A program made the position numbers and the translations under genes. The notes beneath the pieces are model-generated. The model was not told where the DNA came from. It saw only the letters and a program-made list of their open reading frames with translations, and searched no databases. Source: Voacanga thouarsii (taxonomy: Eukaryota; Streptophyta; Magnoliopsida; Gentianales; Apocynaceae). Taken from it: a DNA stretch of 64,000 nt. Shown piece after piece: positions 1 through 12,300 of this stretch. Positions within the stretch are counted from its first letter, which is position 1. Each line of letters opens with the position of its first letter. The DNA lies in assembly GCA_026120185.1 (NCBI GenBank), contig JANUWF010001684.1, positions 1 to 64,000 of the forward strand. Reading direction: 5' to 3'.

Positions 1-3000
1 AATACTTTCATGACATTATGCATCGTACGTGGCTTCTGATTGTAAACCATCATCGAAAAACACTGAACGGTTGCCTAATCACGTTTATATAGACGCCCGA
101 TATACTTAGCACACAATTCTTATCAAAATATCCTAAGGACAATGTCCATTTTAAACCATTAAGCTTAAAGCCCGGCAGTGCAAAATCCAACTCTTACATT
201 GCAATTTTCTCTACCAAAATTCATATCAAAAGAATTCAGTGAAAAAATATATGCAAAATTCATAATTCCTTATCTCTAATAGACAATCTGGAACATAATA
301 GAGATAGAAAACAGCAATTTGGTTTTGAATCTGATTTTAGCATTTTTTATTGATTTAGCACATTACTTAAGTTTTTTTTTTGCTTTGGATTCTGTACAAA
401 TCTGTTAATACTTTCATGAAATTGTGCATCATACGTGGCTTTTGATGGTAAACCATCGTCGCAAAACTCCGAATGGTTGCCCAATCATGTTTATATAGAC
501 GCCCGATATACTTAGCACACAATTCATATCAAAAGATCCTAAGGACAATGTCCATTTTAAACCATTAAGCTTATACCCCTGTAGTACAAAGTCCAAGTCT
601 TACATTGCCAGTTTCTCTAACAAAATTCATATCAAAAGAATTCAGTGAAAAAATATATGCAAAATTCATAATTCCTCACATCTAATAGATAATCTATAAC
701 ATAATAGAGATAGAAAACAACAATTTGGTTTTGCATCTGATTTTAGTATTTTTTATTGATTTAGCACATTACTTAAGTTTTTTTTTTTCGCTTTGGATTC
801 TGTACAAATCTGTTAATACTTTCATGACATTGTGCATCATACGTGGGCTTCTATTGGTAAACCATCGACGCAAAACACCGAAAAGTTGCCCAATCATGTT
901 TATATAGACACCCGATATACTTAGCACACAATTCATATCAAAAGATCCTAAGGACAATGTCCATTTTAAACCATTAAGCCTAAACCCCTGCAGTGCAAAG
1001 TCCAAGTCTTACATTGCAAGTTTCTCTACCAAAATTCATATCAAAAGAATTCAGTGAAAAAATATATGCAAAATTCATAATTCCTCATCTCTAATAGACA
1101 ATCTATAACGTAATAGAGATTGAAAACAGCAATTTGGTTTTGCATCTAATTTTAGTATTTTATTTATTGATTTAGCACATTAATTAAGTTTTTTTGGCTT
1201 TGGATTCTGTACAAATCTGTTAATACTTTCACGACAATGTGCATCATACGTGGGCTTCTGATGGTAAACCATCGTCGTAAAACACCGAATGGTTGCCCAA
1301 TCATGTTTATTTAGACACCCGATATACTTAGCACACAATTCATATCAAAAGATCCTAAGGACAATGTCCATTTTAAACCATTAAGCTTAAACCCCTGCAG
1401 TACAAAGTCCAAGTCTTACATTGCCAGTTTCTCTAACAAAATTCATATCAAAAGAATTCAGTGAAAAAATATATGCAAAATTCATAATTCCTCATCTCTA
1501 ATAGATAATCTATAACATAATATAGATAGAAAACAACAATTTGGTTTTGCTTCTGATTTTAGTATTTTTTATTGGTTTAGCACATTACTAAAGTTTTTTT
1601 TTTTTTTGCTTAGGATTCTGTACAAATCTGTTAATACTCTCAAGACATTGTGCATCATATGTGGCCTTCTGATGGTAAACCATCGTCGCAAAACACCGAA
1701 TGGTTGCCCAATCATGTTTAAATAGACGCCCGATATACTTAGCACACAATTCATACCAAAAGATCCTAAGGACAATGTCCATTTTAAACCATTAAGCTTA
1801 AACCCCGGCAGTGCAAAGTCCAAGTCTTACATTGCCAGTTTCTCTAACAAAATTCAAATCAAAAGAATTCAGTGAAAAAGTATAAGCAAAATTCATAATT
1901 CCTCATCTCTTATAGACAATCTATAACATAATAGAGATAGAAAACAACAATTTGGTTTTGTATTTGATTTTAGTATTTTTTTTATTGATTTAGCACATTA
2001 CTTAAGTTTTTTTTTTTTTGGCTTTGGATTCTGTACAAATCTGTTAATACTTTCATGACATTGTGCATCATACGTGGGCTTCTATTGGTAAACCATCGAC
2101 GCAAAACACCGAATAGTTGCCCAATCATGTTTATATAGACACCCGATATACTTAGCACACAATTCATATCAAAAGATCCTAAGGATAATGTCCATTTTAA
2201 ACCATTAAGCCTAAACCCCTGCGAGTGCAAAGTCCAAGTCTTACATTGCAAGTTTCTCTAACAAAATTCATATCAAAAGAATTCAGTGAAAAAATATATG
2301 CAAAATTCATAATTCCTCATCTCTAATAGACAATCTATAACGTAATAGAGGTAGAAAACAGCAATTTGGTTTTGCATCTAATTTTAGTATTTTTTTTATT
2401 GATTTAGCACATTACTTAAGTTTTTTTTGGCTTTGGATTCTGTACAAATCTGTTAATACTTTCATGACAATGTGCATCATACGTGGGCTTCTGATGGTAA
2501 ACCATCGTCGCAAAACACCGAATGGTTGTCCAATCATGTTTATTTAGACGCCCGATATACTTAGCACACAATTCATATCAAAAGATCCTAAGGACAATGT
2601 CCATTTTAAACCATTAAGCTTAAACCCCGGCAGTGCAAAGTCCAAGTCTTACATTGCCAGTTTCTCTAACAAAATTCAAATCAAAAGAATTCAGTGAAAA
2701 AGTATAAGCAAAATTCATAATTCCTCATCTCTAATAGACAATCTATAACATAATAGAGATAGAAAACAACAATTTGGTTTTGTATTTGATTTTAGTATTT
2801 TTTATTGAATTAGCACATTACTTAAGTTTCTTTTTTTTGCTCTGGATTCTGTACAAATCTGTTAATACTTTCATGACATTGTGCAACATACGTGGGCTTC
2901 AATTGGTAAACCATCGACGCAAAACACCGAATAGTTGCCCAATCATGTTTATATAGACACCCGATATACTTAGCACACAATTCATATCAAAAGATCCTAA

Positions 3001-3290
3001 GGATAATGTCCATTTTAAACCATTAAGCCTAAACCCCTGCAGTGCAAAGTCCAAGTCTTACATTGCAAGTTTGTCTAACAAAATTCAAATCAAAAGAATT
3101 CAGTGAAAAAATATATGCAAAATTCATAATTCCTCATCTCTAATAGTCAATCTATAACGTAATAGAGATAGAAAACAACAATTTGGTTTTGCATCTAATT
3201 TTAGTATTTTTTTTATTGATTTAGCACATTACTTAAGCTTTTTTTGGCTTTGGATTCTGTACAAATCTGTAAATACTTTCATGACATTGT
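1..3290. repeat. Left flank: mosaic of both unit families
   Basis: Units have phase marks at 20, 426, 834, 1241, 1652, 2065, 2474 and 2883. The first (GCATCGTACGT, with TCACGTTTATATAG) matches the last unit of the window at 63730. The second (GGCTTTTGATGG) belongs with the family-2 type Q of 39-64 kb. Those at 834-2883 belong with family 1. They include type M (GAAAAGTTGCCC, 834), type L (GACAATGTGC, 1241 and 2474), type J (long T tract and GCTTAGGATTC, 1652), type K (CTATTGG with GAATAGTTG, 2065) and type N (GTGCAACATACG, 2883). The order differs from the regular blocks further right, so this is rearranged border material. Confidence 0.8.
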
Positions 3291-5315
3291 GCATCATACG
3301 TGGCTTCTGATGGTAAACCATCATCGCAAAACACTGAATGGTTGCCTAATCATGTTTATATAGACGCCCGATATACTTAGCACACAATTCTTATCAAAAT
3401 ATCCTAAGGACAATGTCCATTTTAAACCATTAAGCTTAAACCCCTGCAGTGCAAAATCCAAGTCTTACATTGCAAGTTTCTCTAACAAAATTCATATCAA
3501 AAGAATTCAGTGAAAAAATATATGCAAAATTCATAATTCCTCATCTCTAATAGACAATCTATAACATAATAGAGATAGAAAACAACAATTTGGTTTTGAA
3601 TCTGATTTTAGCATTTTTTATTGATTTAGCACATTACTTAAGTTTTTTTTTGGCTTTGGATTCTGTACAAATCTGTTAATACTTTCATGACATTGTGCAT
3701 CATACGTGGCTTTTGATGGTAAACCATCGTCGCAAAACACCGAATGGTTGCCCAATCATGTTTATTTAGACGCCCGATATACTTAGCACACAATTCATAT
3801 CAAAACATCCAAAGGACAATGTCCATTTTAAACCATTAAGCTCAAACCCCTGCAATGCAAAGTCCAAGTCTTACACTGCAAGTTTCTCTATCAAAATTCA
3901 TCTCAAAAGAATTCAGTGAAAAAATATATGCAAAATTCATAATTCCTCATCTCTAATAGACAATCTATAACATATTAGAGATAGAAAACTCCATTTTGGT
4001 TTTGCATCTGATTTAAGTATTTTTTATTGATTTAGCACATTACTTAAGCTTTTTTTGGCTTTGGATTACGTAAAAATCAGTAAATACTTTCATGACAATG
4101 TGCATCATACGTGGCTTCTGATGGTAAACCATCATCGCAAAACACTGAATGGTTGCCTAATAATGTTTATATAGACGCCCGATACACTTGGCACACAATT
4201 CTTATCAAAATATCCTAAGGACAATGTCCATTTTAAACAATTAAGCTTAAACCCCTGCAGTGCAAAATCCAAGTCATACACTGCAAGTTTCTCTAACAAA
4301 ATTCATATCAAAAGAATTCAGTGAAAAAATATATGCAAAATTCGTAATTCCTCATCTCTAATAGACAATCTATAACATAATAGAGATAGAAAACAACAAT
4401 TTGGTTTTGAATCTGATTTTAGCATTTTTTATTGATTTAGCACATTACTTAAGTTTTTTTGGCTTTGGATTCTGTACAAATCAGTTAATACTTTCATGAC
4501 ATTGTGCATCATACGTGGCTTTTGATGGTAAACCATCGTCGCAAAACACCGAATGGTTGCCCAATCATGTTTATTTAGACGCCCGATATACTTAGCACAC
4601 AATTCATATCAAAAGATCCAAAGGACAATGTCCATTTTAAACCATTAAGCTCAAACCCCTGCAATGCAAAGTCCAAGTCTTACACTGCAAGTTTCTCTAT
4701 CAAAATTCATCTCAAAAGAATTCAGTGAAAAAATATATGCAAAATTCATAATTCCTCATCTCTAATAGACAATCTATAACATATTAGAGATAGAAAACTC
4801 CATTTTGGTTTTGCATCTGATTTAAGTATTTTTTTATTGATTTAGCACATTACTTAAGCTTTTTTTGGCTTTGGATTCTGTAAAAATCTGTAAATACTTT
4901 CATGACAATGTGCATCATACGTGGCTTCTGATGGTAAACCATCATCGCAAAACACTGAATGGTTGCCTAATAATGTTTATATAGACGCCCGATACACTTG
5001 GCACACAATTCTTATCAAAATATCCTAAGGACAATGTCCATTTTAAACAATTAAGCTTAAACCCCTGCAGTGCAAAATCCAAGTCATACACTGCAAGTTT
5101 CTCTAACAAAATTCATATCAAAAGAATTCAGTGAAAAAATATATGCAAAATTCGTAATTCCTCATCTCTAATAGACAATCTATAACATAATAGAGATAGA
5201 AAACAACAATTTGGTTTTGAATCTGATTTTAGCATTTTTTATTGATTTAGCACATTACTTAAGTTTTTTTGGCTTTGGATTCTGTACAAATCAGTTAATA
5301 CTTTCATGACATTGT
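3291..5315. repeat. Two-unit cassette duplicated in tandem, period ~810 bp
   Basis: Phase marks at 3291, 3697, 4102, 4506 and 4912 alternate between a GGCTTCTGATGG/ACACTGAATGG type and a GGCTTTTGATGG/CACCGAATGG type. The stretch from about 3700 to 4505 is nearly repeated from about 4506 to 5315. Both copies carry the private words AAAACTCCATTTTGG (3985 and 4795), TAATAATGTTTATATAG (4148 and 4968), GATACACTTGG and AAATCAGTTAATAC. The earlier unit at 3291 is a more diverged relative without these variants. Very few differences separate the copies, so the duplication looks recent. The types resemble Q and Za of the right half of the window. Confidence 0.85.
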
Positions 5316-6539
5316 GCATCATACGTGGCTTTTGATGGTAAACCATCGTCGCAAAACACCGAATGGTTGCCCAATCATGTTTACATAGACGCCCGATATA
5401 CTTAGCATACAATTCATATCAAAAGATCCTAAGGACAATGTCCATTTTAAACCATTAAGCTCAAACCCCTGCAGTACAAAGTCCAAGTCTTACATTGCCA
5501 GTTTCTCTAACAAAATTCATATCAAAAGAATTCAGTGAAAAAATATATGCAAAATTCATAATTCCTCATCTCTAATAGATAATCTATAACATAATAGAGA
5601 TAGAAAACAACAATTTGGTTTTGCAACTGATTTTAGTATTTTTTATTGATTTAGCACATTACTTAAGTTTTTTTTTTTTTTGCTTTAGAATTCTGTACAA
5701 ATCTGTTTATACTCTCATGACATTGTGCATCATATGTGGGCTTCTGATGGTAAACCATCGTCGCAAAACACCGAATGGTTGCCCAATCATGTTTAAATAG
5801 ACGCCCGATATACTTAGCACACAATTCATATCAAAAGATCCTAATGACAATGTCCATTTTAAACCATTAAGCTTAAACCCCAGCAGTGCAATGTCCAAGT
5901 CTTACATTGCAAGTTTCTCTTACAAAATTCAAATCAAAAGAATTCAGTGAAAAAGTATAAGCAAAATTCATAATTCCTCATCTCTAATAGACAATCTATA
6001 ACATAATAGAGATATTAAACAACAATTTGGTTTTGTATTTGATTTTAGTATTTTTTATTGATTTTGCACATTACTTAAGTTTTTTTTTCGCTTTGGATTC
6101 TGTACAAATCTGTTAATACTTTCATGACATTGTGCATCATACGTGGGCTTCTATTGGTAAACCATCAACGCAAAACACCGAATAGTTGCCCAATCATGTT
6201 TATGTAGACACCCGATATACTTAGCACACAATTCATATCAAAAGATCCTAAGGACAATGTCCATTTTAAACCATTAAGCCTAAACCCCTGCAGTGCTAAA
6301 TCCAAGTCTTACATTGCAACTCTCAAACAAAATTCATATAAAAAGAATTTAGTGAAAAAATATTTGCAAAATTCAAAGTTCCTCATCACTAATAGATAAT
6401 CTATAACGTAATAGAGATAGAAAACAACAATTTGGTTTTGCATCTAATTTTAGTATTTTTTTTATTGATTTAGCACATTACTTAAGTTGTTTTTGGCTTT
6501 GGATTCTATACAAATCTGTTAATACTTTCATGACATTGT
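5316..6539. repeat. Three-unit segment matching 55652-56876
   Basis: Units at 5316, 5727 and 6134 share order and private variants with 55652, 56063 and 56470. In both places the first has AGCATACAATTC and a GCAGTACAAAG tail. The second has TCTGTTTATACTCTC, CATATGTGGG and CCTAATGACAATG. The third has CTATTGG with ACCATCAACGC. All three separations are exactly 50336 bp. The tail of the unit at 6134 (AACTCTCAAAC) is instead that of family-1 type A, so the segment fuses into family 1 at its right edge. Confidence 0.8.
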
Positions 6540-9360
6540 GCATCATACGTAGGTTTCTGATGGTAAACCATTGTCGCAAAAATCCGAATGGCTGCCCAAT
6601 CATGTTTATATAGACGCCGGATATACTTAGCACACAATTCTTATCAAAAGATCCAAAGGACAACGTCCATTTTAAACCATTAAGCTTAAACCCCTGTAGT
6701 GCAAAATCCAAGTCTTACATTGCAAGTTTCTCTAACAAAATTCATATCAAAAGAATTCAGTGAAAAAATATGTTCAAAATTCATTATTCGTCATCTCTAA
6801 TTGACAATCTATAACATAATAGAGATAGAAAATAGCAGTTTGGTTTTGCATCTGATTTTAGCATTTTTTATTGATTTAGCACACATTACTTAAGTTTTTT
6901 TTGGCTTTGGATTCTGTATAAATCTATTAATACTTTCATGACATTGTGCATCATACGTGGGCTTCTGATGGTAAACTAGCTTCGCAAAATACCGAATGGT
7001 TGCCCAATCATGTTTATATAGACACCCGATATACTTAGCACACAATTCATATCAAAAGATCCTAAGGACAATGTCCATTTTAAACCATTTAGCTTAAACC
7101 ACTGCAGTGCAAAGTCCAAGTCTTACACTGCAAGATTCTCTAACAAAATTCATATCAAAAGAATTCAGTTAAAAAATATATGCAAAATTCATAATTCCTC
7201 ATCTCTAATAGACAATCTATAACATAATAGAGATAGAAAATAGCAATTTGGTTTTGCATCTAATTTTAGTATTTTTTATTGATTTAGCACATTACTTAAG
7301 TTTTTTTTCGCTTTGGATTCTGCACAAATCTGTTAATACTTTCATGACAATGTGCATCATACGTGGGCTTGTGATGAAAAACAATTGTCACAAAACACCG
7401 AATGGTTACCAATCATGTTTATATAGACGCTCGATATACATAGCACACAATTCATATCAAAATATCCTAAGGACAATGTCCATTTTAAACCATTAAGCTT
7501 AAACCCCTGTAGTGCAAAGTCCAAGTCTTACATTGCAAGTTTCTCTAACAAAATTCATATCAAAAGAATTCAGTGAAAATATATATGCAAAATTCATAAT
7601 TCCTCATCTCTAATAGACAATCTATAACGTAATAGAGATATAAAACCGCAATTTGGTTTTGCATCTAATTTTAGTTTTTTTTTTTTATTGATTTAGCTCA
7701 TTACTTAAGTTTTTTTTGGCTTTGGATTCTGTACAAATCTGTTAATACTTTCATGACATTGTGCATCATACGTGGGCTTCTATTGGTAAACCATCAACGC
7801 AAAACATCGAATAGTTGCCCAATCATGTTTATATAGACACCCGATATACTTAGCACACAATTCATATCAAAAGATCCTAAGGACAATGTCCATTTTAAAC
7901 CATTAAGCCTAAACCCCTGCAGTGCAAAATCCAAGTCTTACATTGCAACTCTCAAACAAAATTCATATAAAAAGAATTTAGTGAAAAAATATATGCAAAA
8001 TTCATAGTTCCTCATCACTAATAGATAATCTATAACGTAATAGAGATAGAAAACAACAATTTGGTTTTGCATCTAATTTTAGTATTTTTTTTATTGATTT
8101 AGCACATTACTTAAGTTTTTTTTGGCTTTGGATTCTATACAAATCTGTTAATACTTTCATGACATTGTGCATCATACGTAGGTTTCTGATGGTAAACCAT
8201 TGTCGCAAAACTCCGAATGGTTGCCCAATCATGTTCATATCAAAAGATCCAAAGGACAACGTCCATTTTAAACCATTAAGCTTAAACCCCTGTAGTGCAA
8301 AATCCAAGTCTTACATTGCAAGTTTCTCTAACAAAATTCATATCAAAAGAATTCAGTGAAAAAATATGTGCAAAATTCATAATTCGTCATCTCTAATTGA
8401 CAATCTATAACATAATAGAGATAGAAAACAGCAATTTGGTTTTGCATCTGATTTTAGCATTTTTTATTGATTTAGCACACATTACTTACGCTTTTTTTGG
8501 CTTTGGATTCTGTATAAATCTATTAATACTTTCATGACATTGTGCATCATACGTGGGCTTTTGATGGTAAACTAGCTTCGCAAAATACCGAATGGTTGCC
8601 CAATCATGTTTATATAGACACCCGATATACTTAGCACACAATTCATATCAAAAGATCCTAAGGACAATGTCCATTTTAAACCATTAAGCTTAAACCACTG
8701 CAGTGCAAAGTCCAAGTCTTACACTGCAAGTTTCTCTAACAAAATTCATATCAAAAGAATTCAGTTAAAAAATATATGCAAAATTCATAATTCCTCATCT
8801 CTAATAGACAATCTATAACATAATAGAGATAGAAAATAACAATTTGGTTTTGCATCTAATTTTAGTATTTTTTTTTATTGATTTAGCACATTACTTAAGT
8901 TTTTTTTCGCTTTGGATTCAGCACAAATCTGTTAATACTTTCATGACAATGTGCATCATACGTGGGCTTGTGATGAAAAACCATTGTCGCAAAACACCGA
9001 ATGGTTACCCAATCATGTTTATATAGACGCTCGATATACATAGCACACAATTCATATCAAAATATCCTAAGGACAATGTCCATTTTAAACCATTAAGCTT
9101 AAACCCCTGTAGTGCAAAGTCCAAGTCTTACATTGCAAGTTTCTCTAACAAAATTCATATCAAAAGAATTCAGTGAAAATATATATGCAAAATTCATAAT
9201 TCCTCATCTCTAATAGACAATCTATAACGTAATAGAGATATAAAACCGCAATTTGGTTTTTCATCTAATTTTAGTTTTTTTTTTATTGATTTAGCTCATT
9301 ACTTAAGTTTTTTTTGGCTTTGGATTCTGTATAAATTTGTTAATACTTTCATGACATTGT
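6540..9360. repeat. Four-unit tandem duplication of family 1 (B-C-D-x twice)
   Basis: Types B (ACGTAGGTTTCTG, GCCGGATAT), C (AAACTAGCTTCGC) and D (GTGATGAAAAAC, GACGCTCG) occur at 6540, 6948 and 7354 and again at 8169, 8544 and 8953. The unit between the two sets (7763) has a type K head and a type A tail. The period is about 1.6 kb (6540 to 8169 is 1629 bp). The second B unit is shortened by an internal deletion, annotated separately. B-C-D is the same order used in the longer blocks from 14.7 kb, so this is either a founder or an offshoot of those blocks. Confidence 0.82.
8169..8543. repeat. Type B unit with an internal ~33 bp deletion
   Basis: The spacing to the next mark is 375 bp instead of about 407. 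At 8226-8245 the unit reads CAATCATGTT directly into CATATCAAAAGATCC. The missing part runs from TATATAGACGCCGG to AGCACACAATTC, which the sister unit at 6540 retains. The deletion is private to this copy. It removes the CpG-rich core and joins at short T/AT homology. Confidence 0.9.
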
Positions 9361-12300
9361 GCATCATACGTGGCTTCTGATGGTAAACCATCATCGCAAA
9401 GCACTGAATGGTTGCCTAATCATGTTTATATAGACGCCCGATATACTTAGCACACAATTCATATCAAAAGATCCTGAGGACAATGTCCATTTTAAACCAT
9501 TAATCTTAAACCCCTGCAGTGCAAAGACCTTGTCTTACATTGCAAGTTTCACAAATAAAATTCAAATCAAAAGAATTCAGGGAAAAAATATTTGCGAAAT
9601 TCATAATTCCTCATCTCTAATAGACAATCTAAAACATAATCGACATAGAAAACCGCAATTTGGTTTTGCATCTAATTTTAGTATTTTCTTTTATTGATTT
9701 AGTTCATTACTTAAGTTTTTTTTTGCTTTGGATTCTGTACAAATATGTTAATACTTTCATGGCATCGTGCATCATACGTGGGCTTCTGATGGTAAACCAT
9801 CGACGCAAAACACCGAATGGTTGCCCATTCATGTTTATATAGACGCCCGATATACTTAGCACACAATTCTTATCAAAATATCCTAAGGACAATGTCCATT
9901 TTAAACCATTAAGCTTAAACCCCTGCAGTTCAAAATCCAAGTCTTACATTGCAAGTTTCTCTAACAAAATTCATATCAAAAGAATTCAGTGAAAAAATTT
10001 ATTTAAAATTCATAATTCCTCATCTGTAATAGACAATCTATAACGTAATAGAGATAGAAAATAGCAATTTGGTTTTGCATCTGATTTTAGTATTTTTTAT
10101 TGATTTAGCACATTACTTAAGTTTTTTTTTTTTGCTTCGGATACTGTACAAATCTGTTAATTATTTCAAGACATCGTGCATCATACGTGGGCTTCTGATG
10201 GTAAACCATCGACGCAAAACACCGAATGGTTGCCCAATCATGTTTGTATAGACGCCCGATATACTTAGCACACAATTCTTATCAAAATATCCTAAGGACA
10301 ATGTCCATTTTAAACCAATAAGCTTAAACCCCTGCAGTACAAAGTCCAAGTCTTACATTGCCAGTTTCTCTAACAAAATTCATATCAAAAGAATTCAGTT
10401 AAAAAATATATGCGAAATTCATAATTCCTCATCTCTAATAGACAATCTACAACATAATAGAGATAGAAAATAGCAATTTGGTTTTGCATCTAATTTTAGT
10501 ATTTTTTATTGATTTAGCACATTACTTAAGTTTTTTTTCCCTTTGGATTCTGCACAAATCTGTTAATACTTTCATGACAATGTGCATCATACGTGGGCTT
10601 GTGATGAAAAACCATTGTCGCAAAACACCAAATGGTTACCCAATCATGTTTATATAGACGCTCGATATACATAGCACACAATTCATATCAAAATATCCTT
10701 AGGACAATGTCCATTTTATACCATTAAGCTTAAACCCCTGTAGTGCAAAGTCCAAGTCTTACATTGCAAGTTTCTCTAACAAAATTCATATCAAAAGAAT
10801 TCAGTGAAAATATATATGCAAAATTCATAATTCCTCATCTCTAATAGACAATCTATAACATAACAGAGATAGAAAACAACAATTTGGTTTTGCATCTGAT
10901 TTTAGTATTTTTTTTTGATTTAGCACATTACTTAAGTTTTTTTTGGCTTTGGATTCTGTACAAATCTATTAATACTTTCATGACATTGTGCATCATACGT
11001 GGCTTCTGATGGTAAACCATCATCGCAAAACACTGAATGGTTACTTAATCATGTTTATATAGACGCCCGATATACTTAGCACACAATTCTTATCCAAAGA
11101 TCCTAAGGACAATGTCCATTTTCAACAATTAAGCTTAAACCCCTGCAGTGCAAAGACCTTGTCTTACATTGCAAGTTTCTCAAATAAAATTCAAACCAAA
11201 AGAATTTAGTGAAAAAATATTTGCGAAATTCATAATTCCTCATCTCTAATAGACACTCTAAAACGTAATAGAGATAGAAAACAGCAATTTGGTTTTGCAT
11301 CTGATTTTAGTATTTTTTATTGATTTAGCACATTACTTAAGTTTTTTTTTTTTTTTTTTGCTTCGGATACTGTGCAAATCTGTTAATTATTTCAAGACAT
11401 CGTGCATCATACGTGGGCTTCTGATGGTAAACCATCGACGCAAAACACCAAATGGTTGCCCAATCATGTTTATATAGACGCCCGATATACTTAGCACACA
11501 ATTCTTATCAAAATATCCTAAGGACAATGTCCATTTTAAACCATTAAGCTTAAACCCCTGCAGTGCAAAATCCAAGTCTTACATTGCAAGTTTCTCTAAC
11601 AAAATTCATATCAAAAGAATTCAGTGAAAAAATTTATGCAAAATTCATAATTCCTCATCTGTAATAGACAATCTATAACGTAATAGAGATAGAAAACAGA
11701 AATTTGGTTTTGCATATGATTTTAGTATTTTTTATTGAATTAGCACATTACTTAAGTTTTTTTTTTTTTGCTTCGGATACTGTACAAATCTGTTAATTAT
11801 TTCAAGACATCGTGCATCATACGTGGGCTTCTGATGGTAAACCATCGACGCAAAACACCGAATGGTTGCCCAATCATGTTTATATAGACGCCCGATATAC
11901 TTAGCACACAATTCTTATCAAAATATCCTAAGGACAATGTCCATTTTAAACCATTAAGCTTAAACCCCTGCAGTACAAAGTCCAAGTCTTACATTGCCAG
12001 TTTCTCTAACAAAATCCATATCAAAAGAATTCAGTGAAAAAATATAAGCAAAATTCATAATTCCTCATCTCTAATAGATAATCTATAACATAATAGAGAT
12101 AGAAAACAGCAATTTGGTTTTGCATCTGATTTTAGCATTTTTTATTGATTTAGCACACATTACTTAAGTTTTTTTTGGCTTTGGATTCTGTATAAATCTA
12201 TTAATACTTTCATGACATTGTGCATCATACGTGGGCTTCTGATGGAAAACTAGCTTCGCAAAATACCGAATGGTTGCCCAATCATGTTTATATAGACACC

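Noticed and set aside
64..110. Telomere-type repeats or ribosomal DNA within the array.
   Set aside because: No TTTAGGG-like or other short telomeric tandem and no conserved ribosomal RNA words were seen anywhere in the window.
1..300. An array edge or transition to unique sequence at either end of the window.
   Set aside because: Both ends are ordinary satellite units cut by the window limits; no edge is visible.
725..1005. Open frames of 60-90 codons on both strands here and at nearly every unit, some looking hydrophobic and membrane-like.
   Set aside because: They recur with the ~407 bp period, overlap on opposite strands, end at variable T tracts and match no protein family I recognise. 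They are readings of the satellite, not genes.
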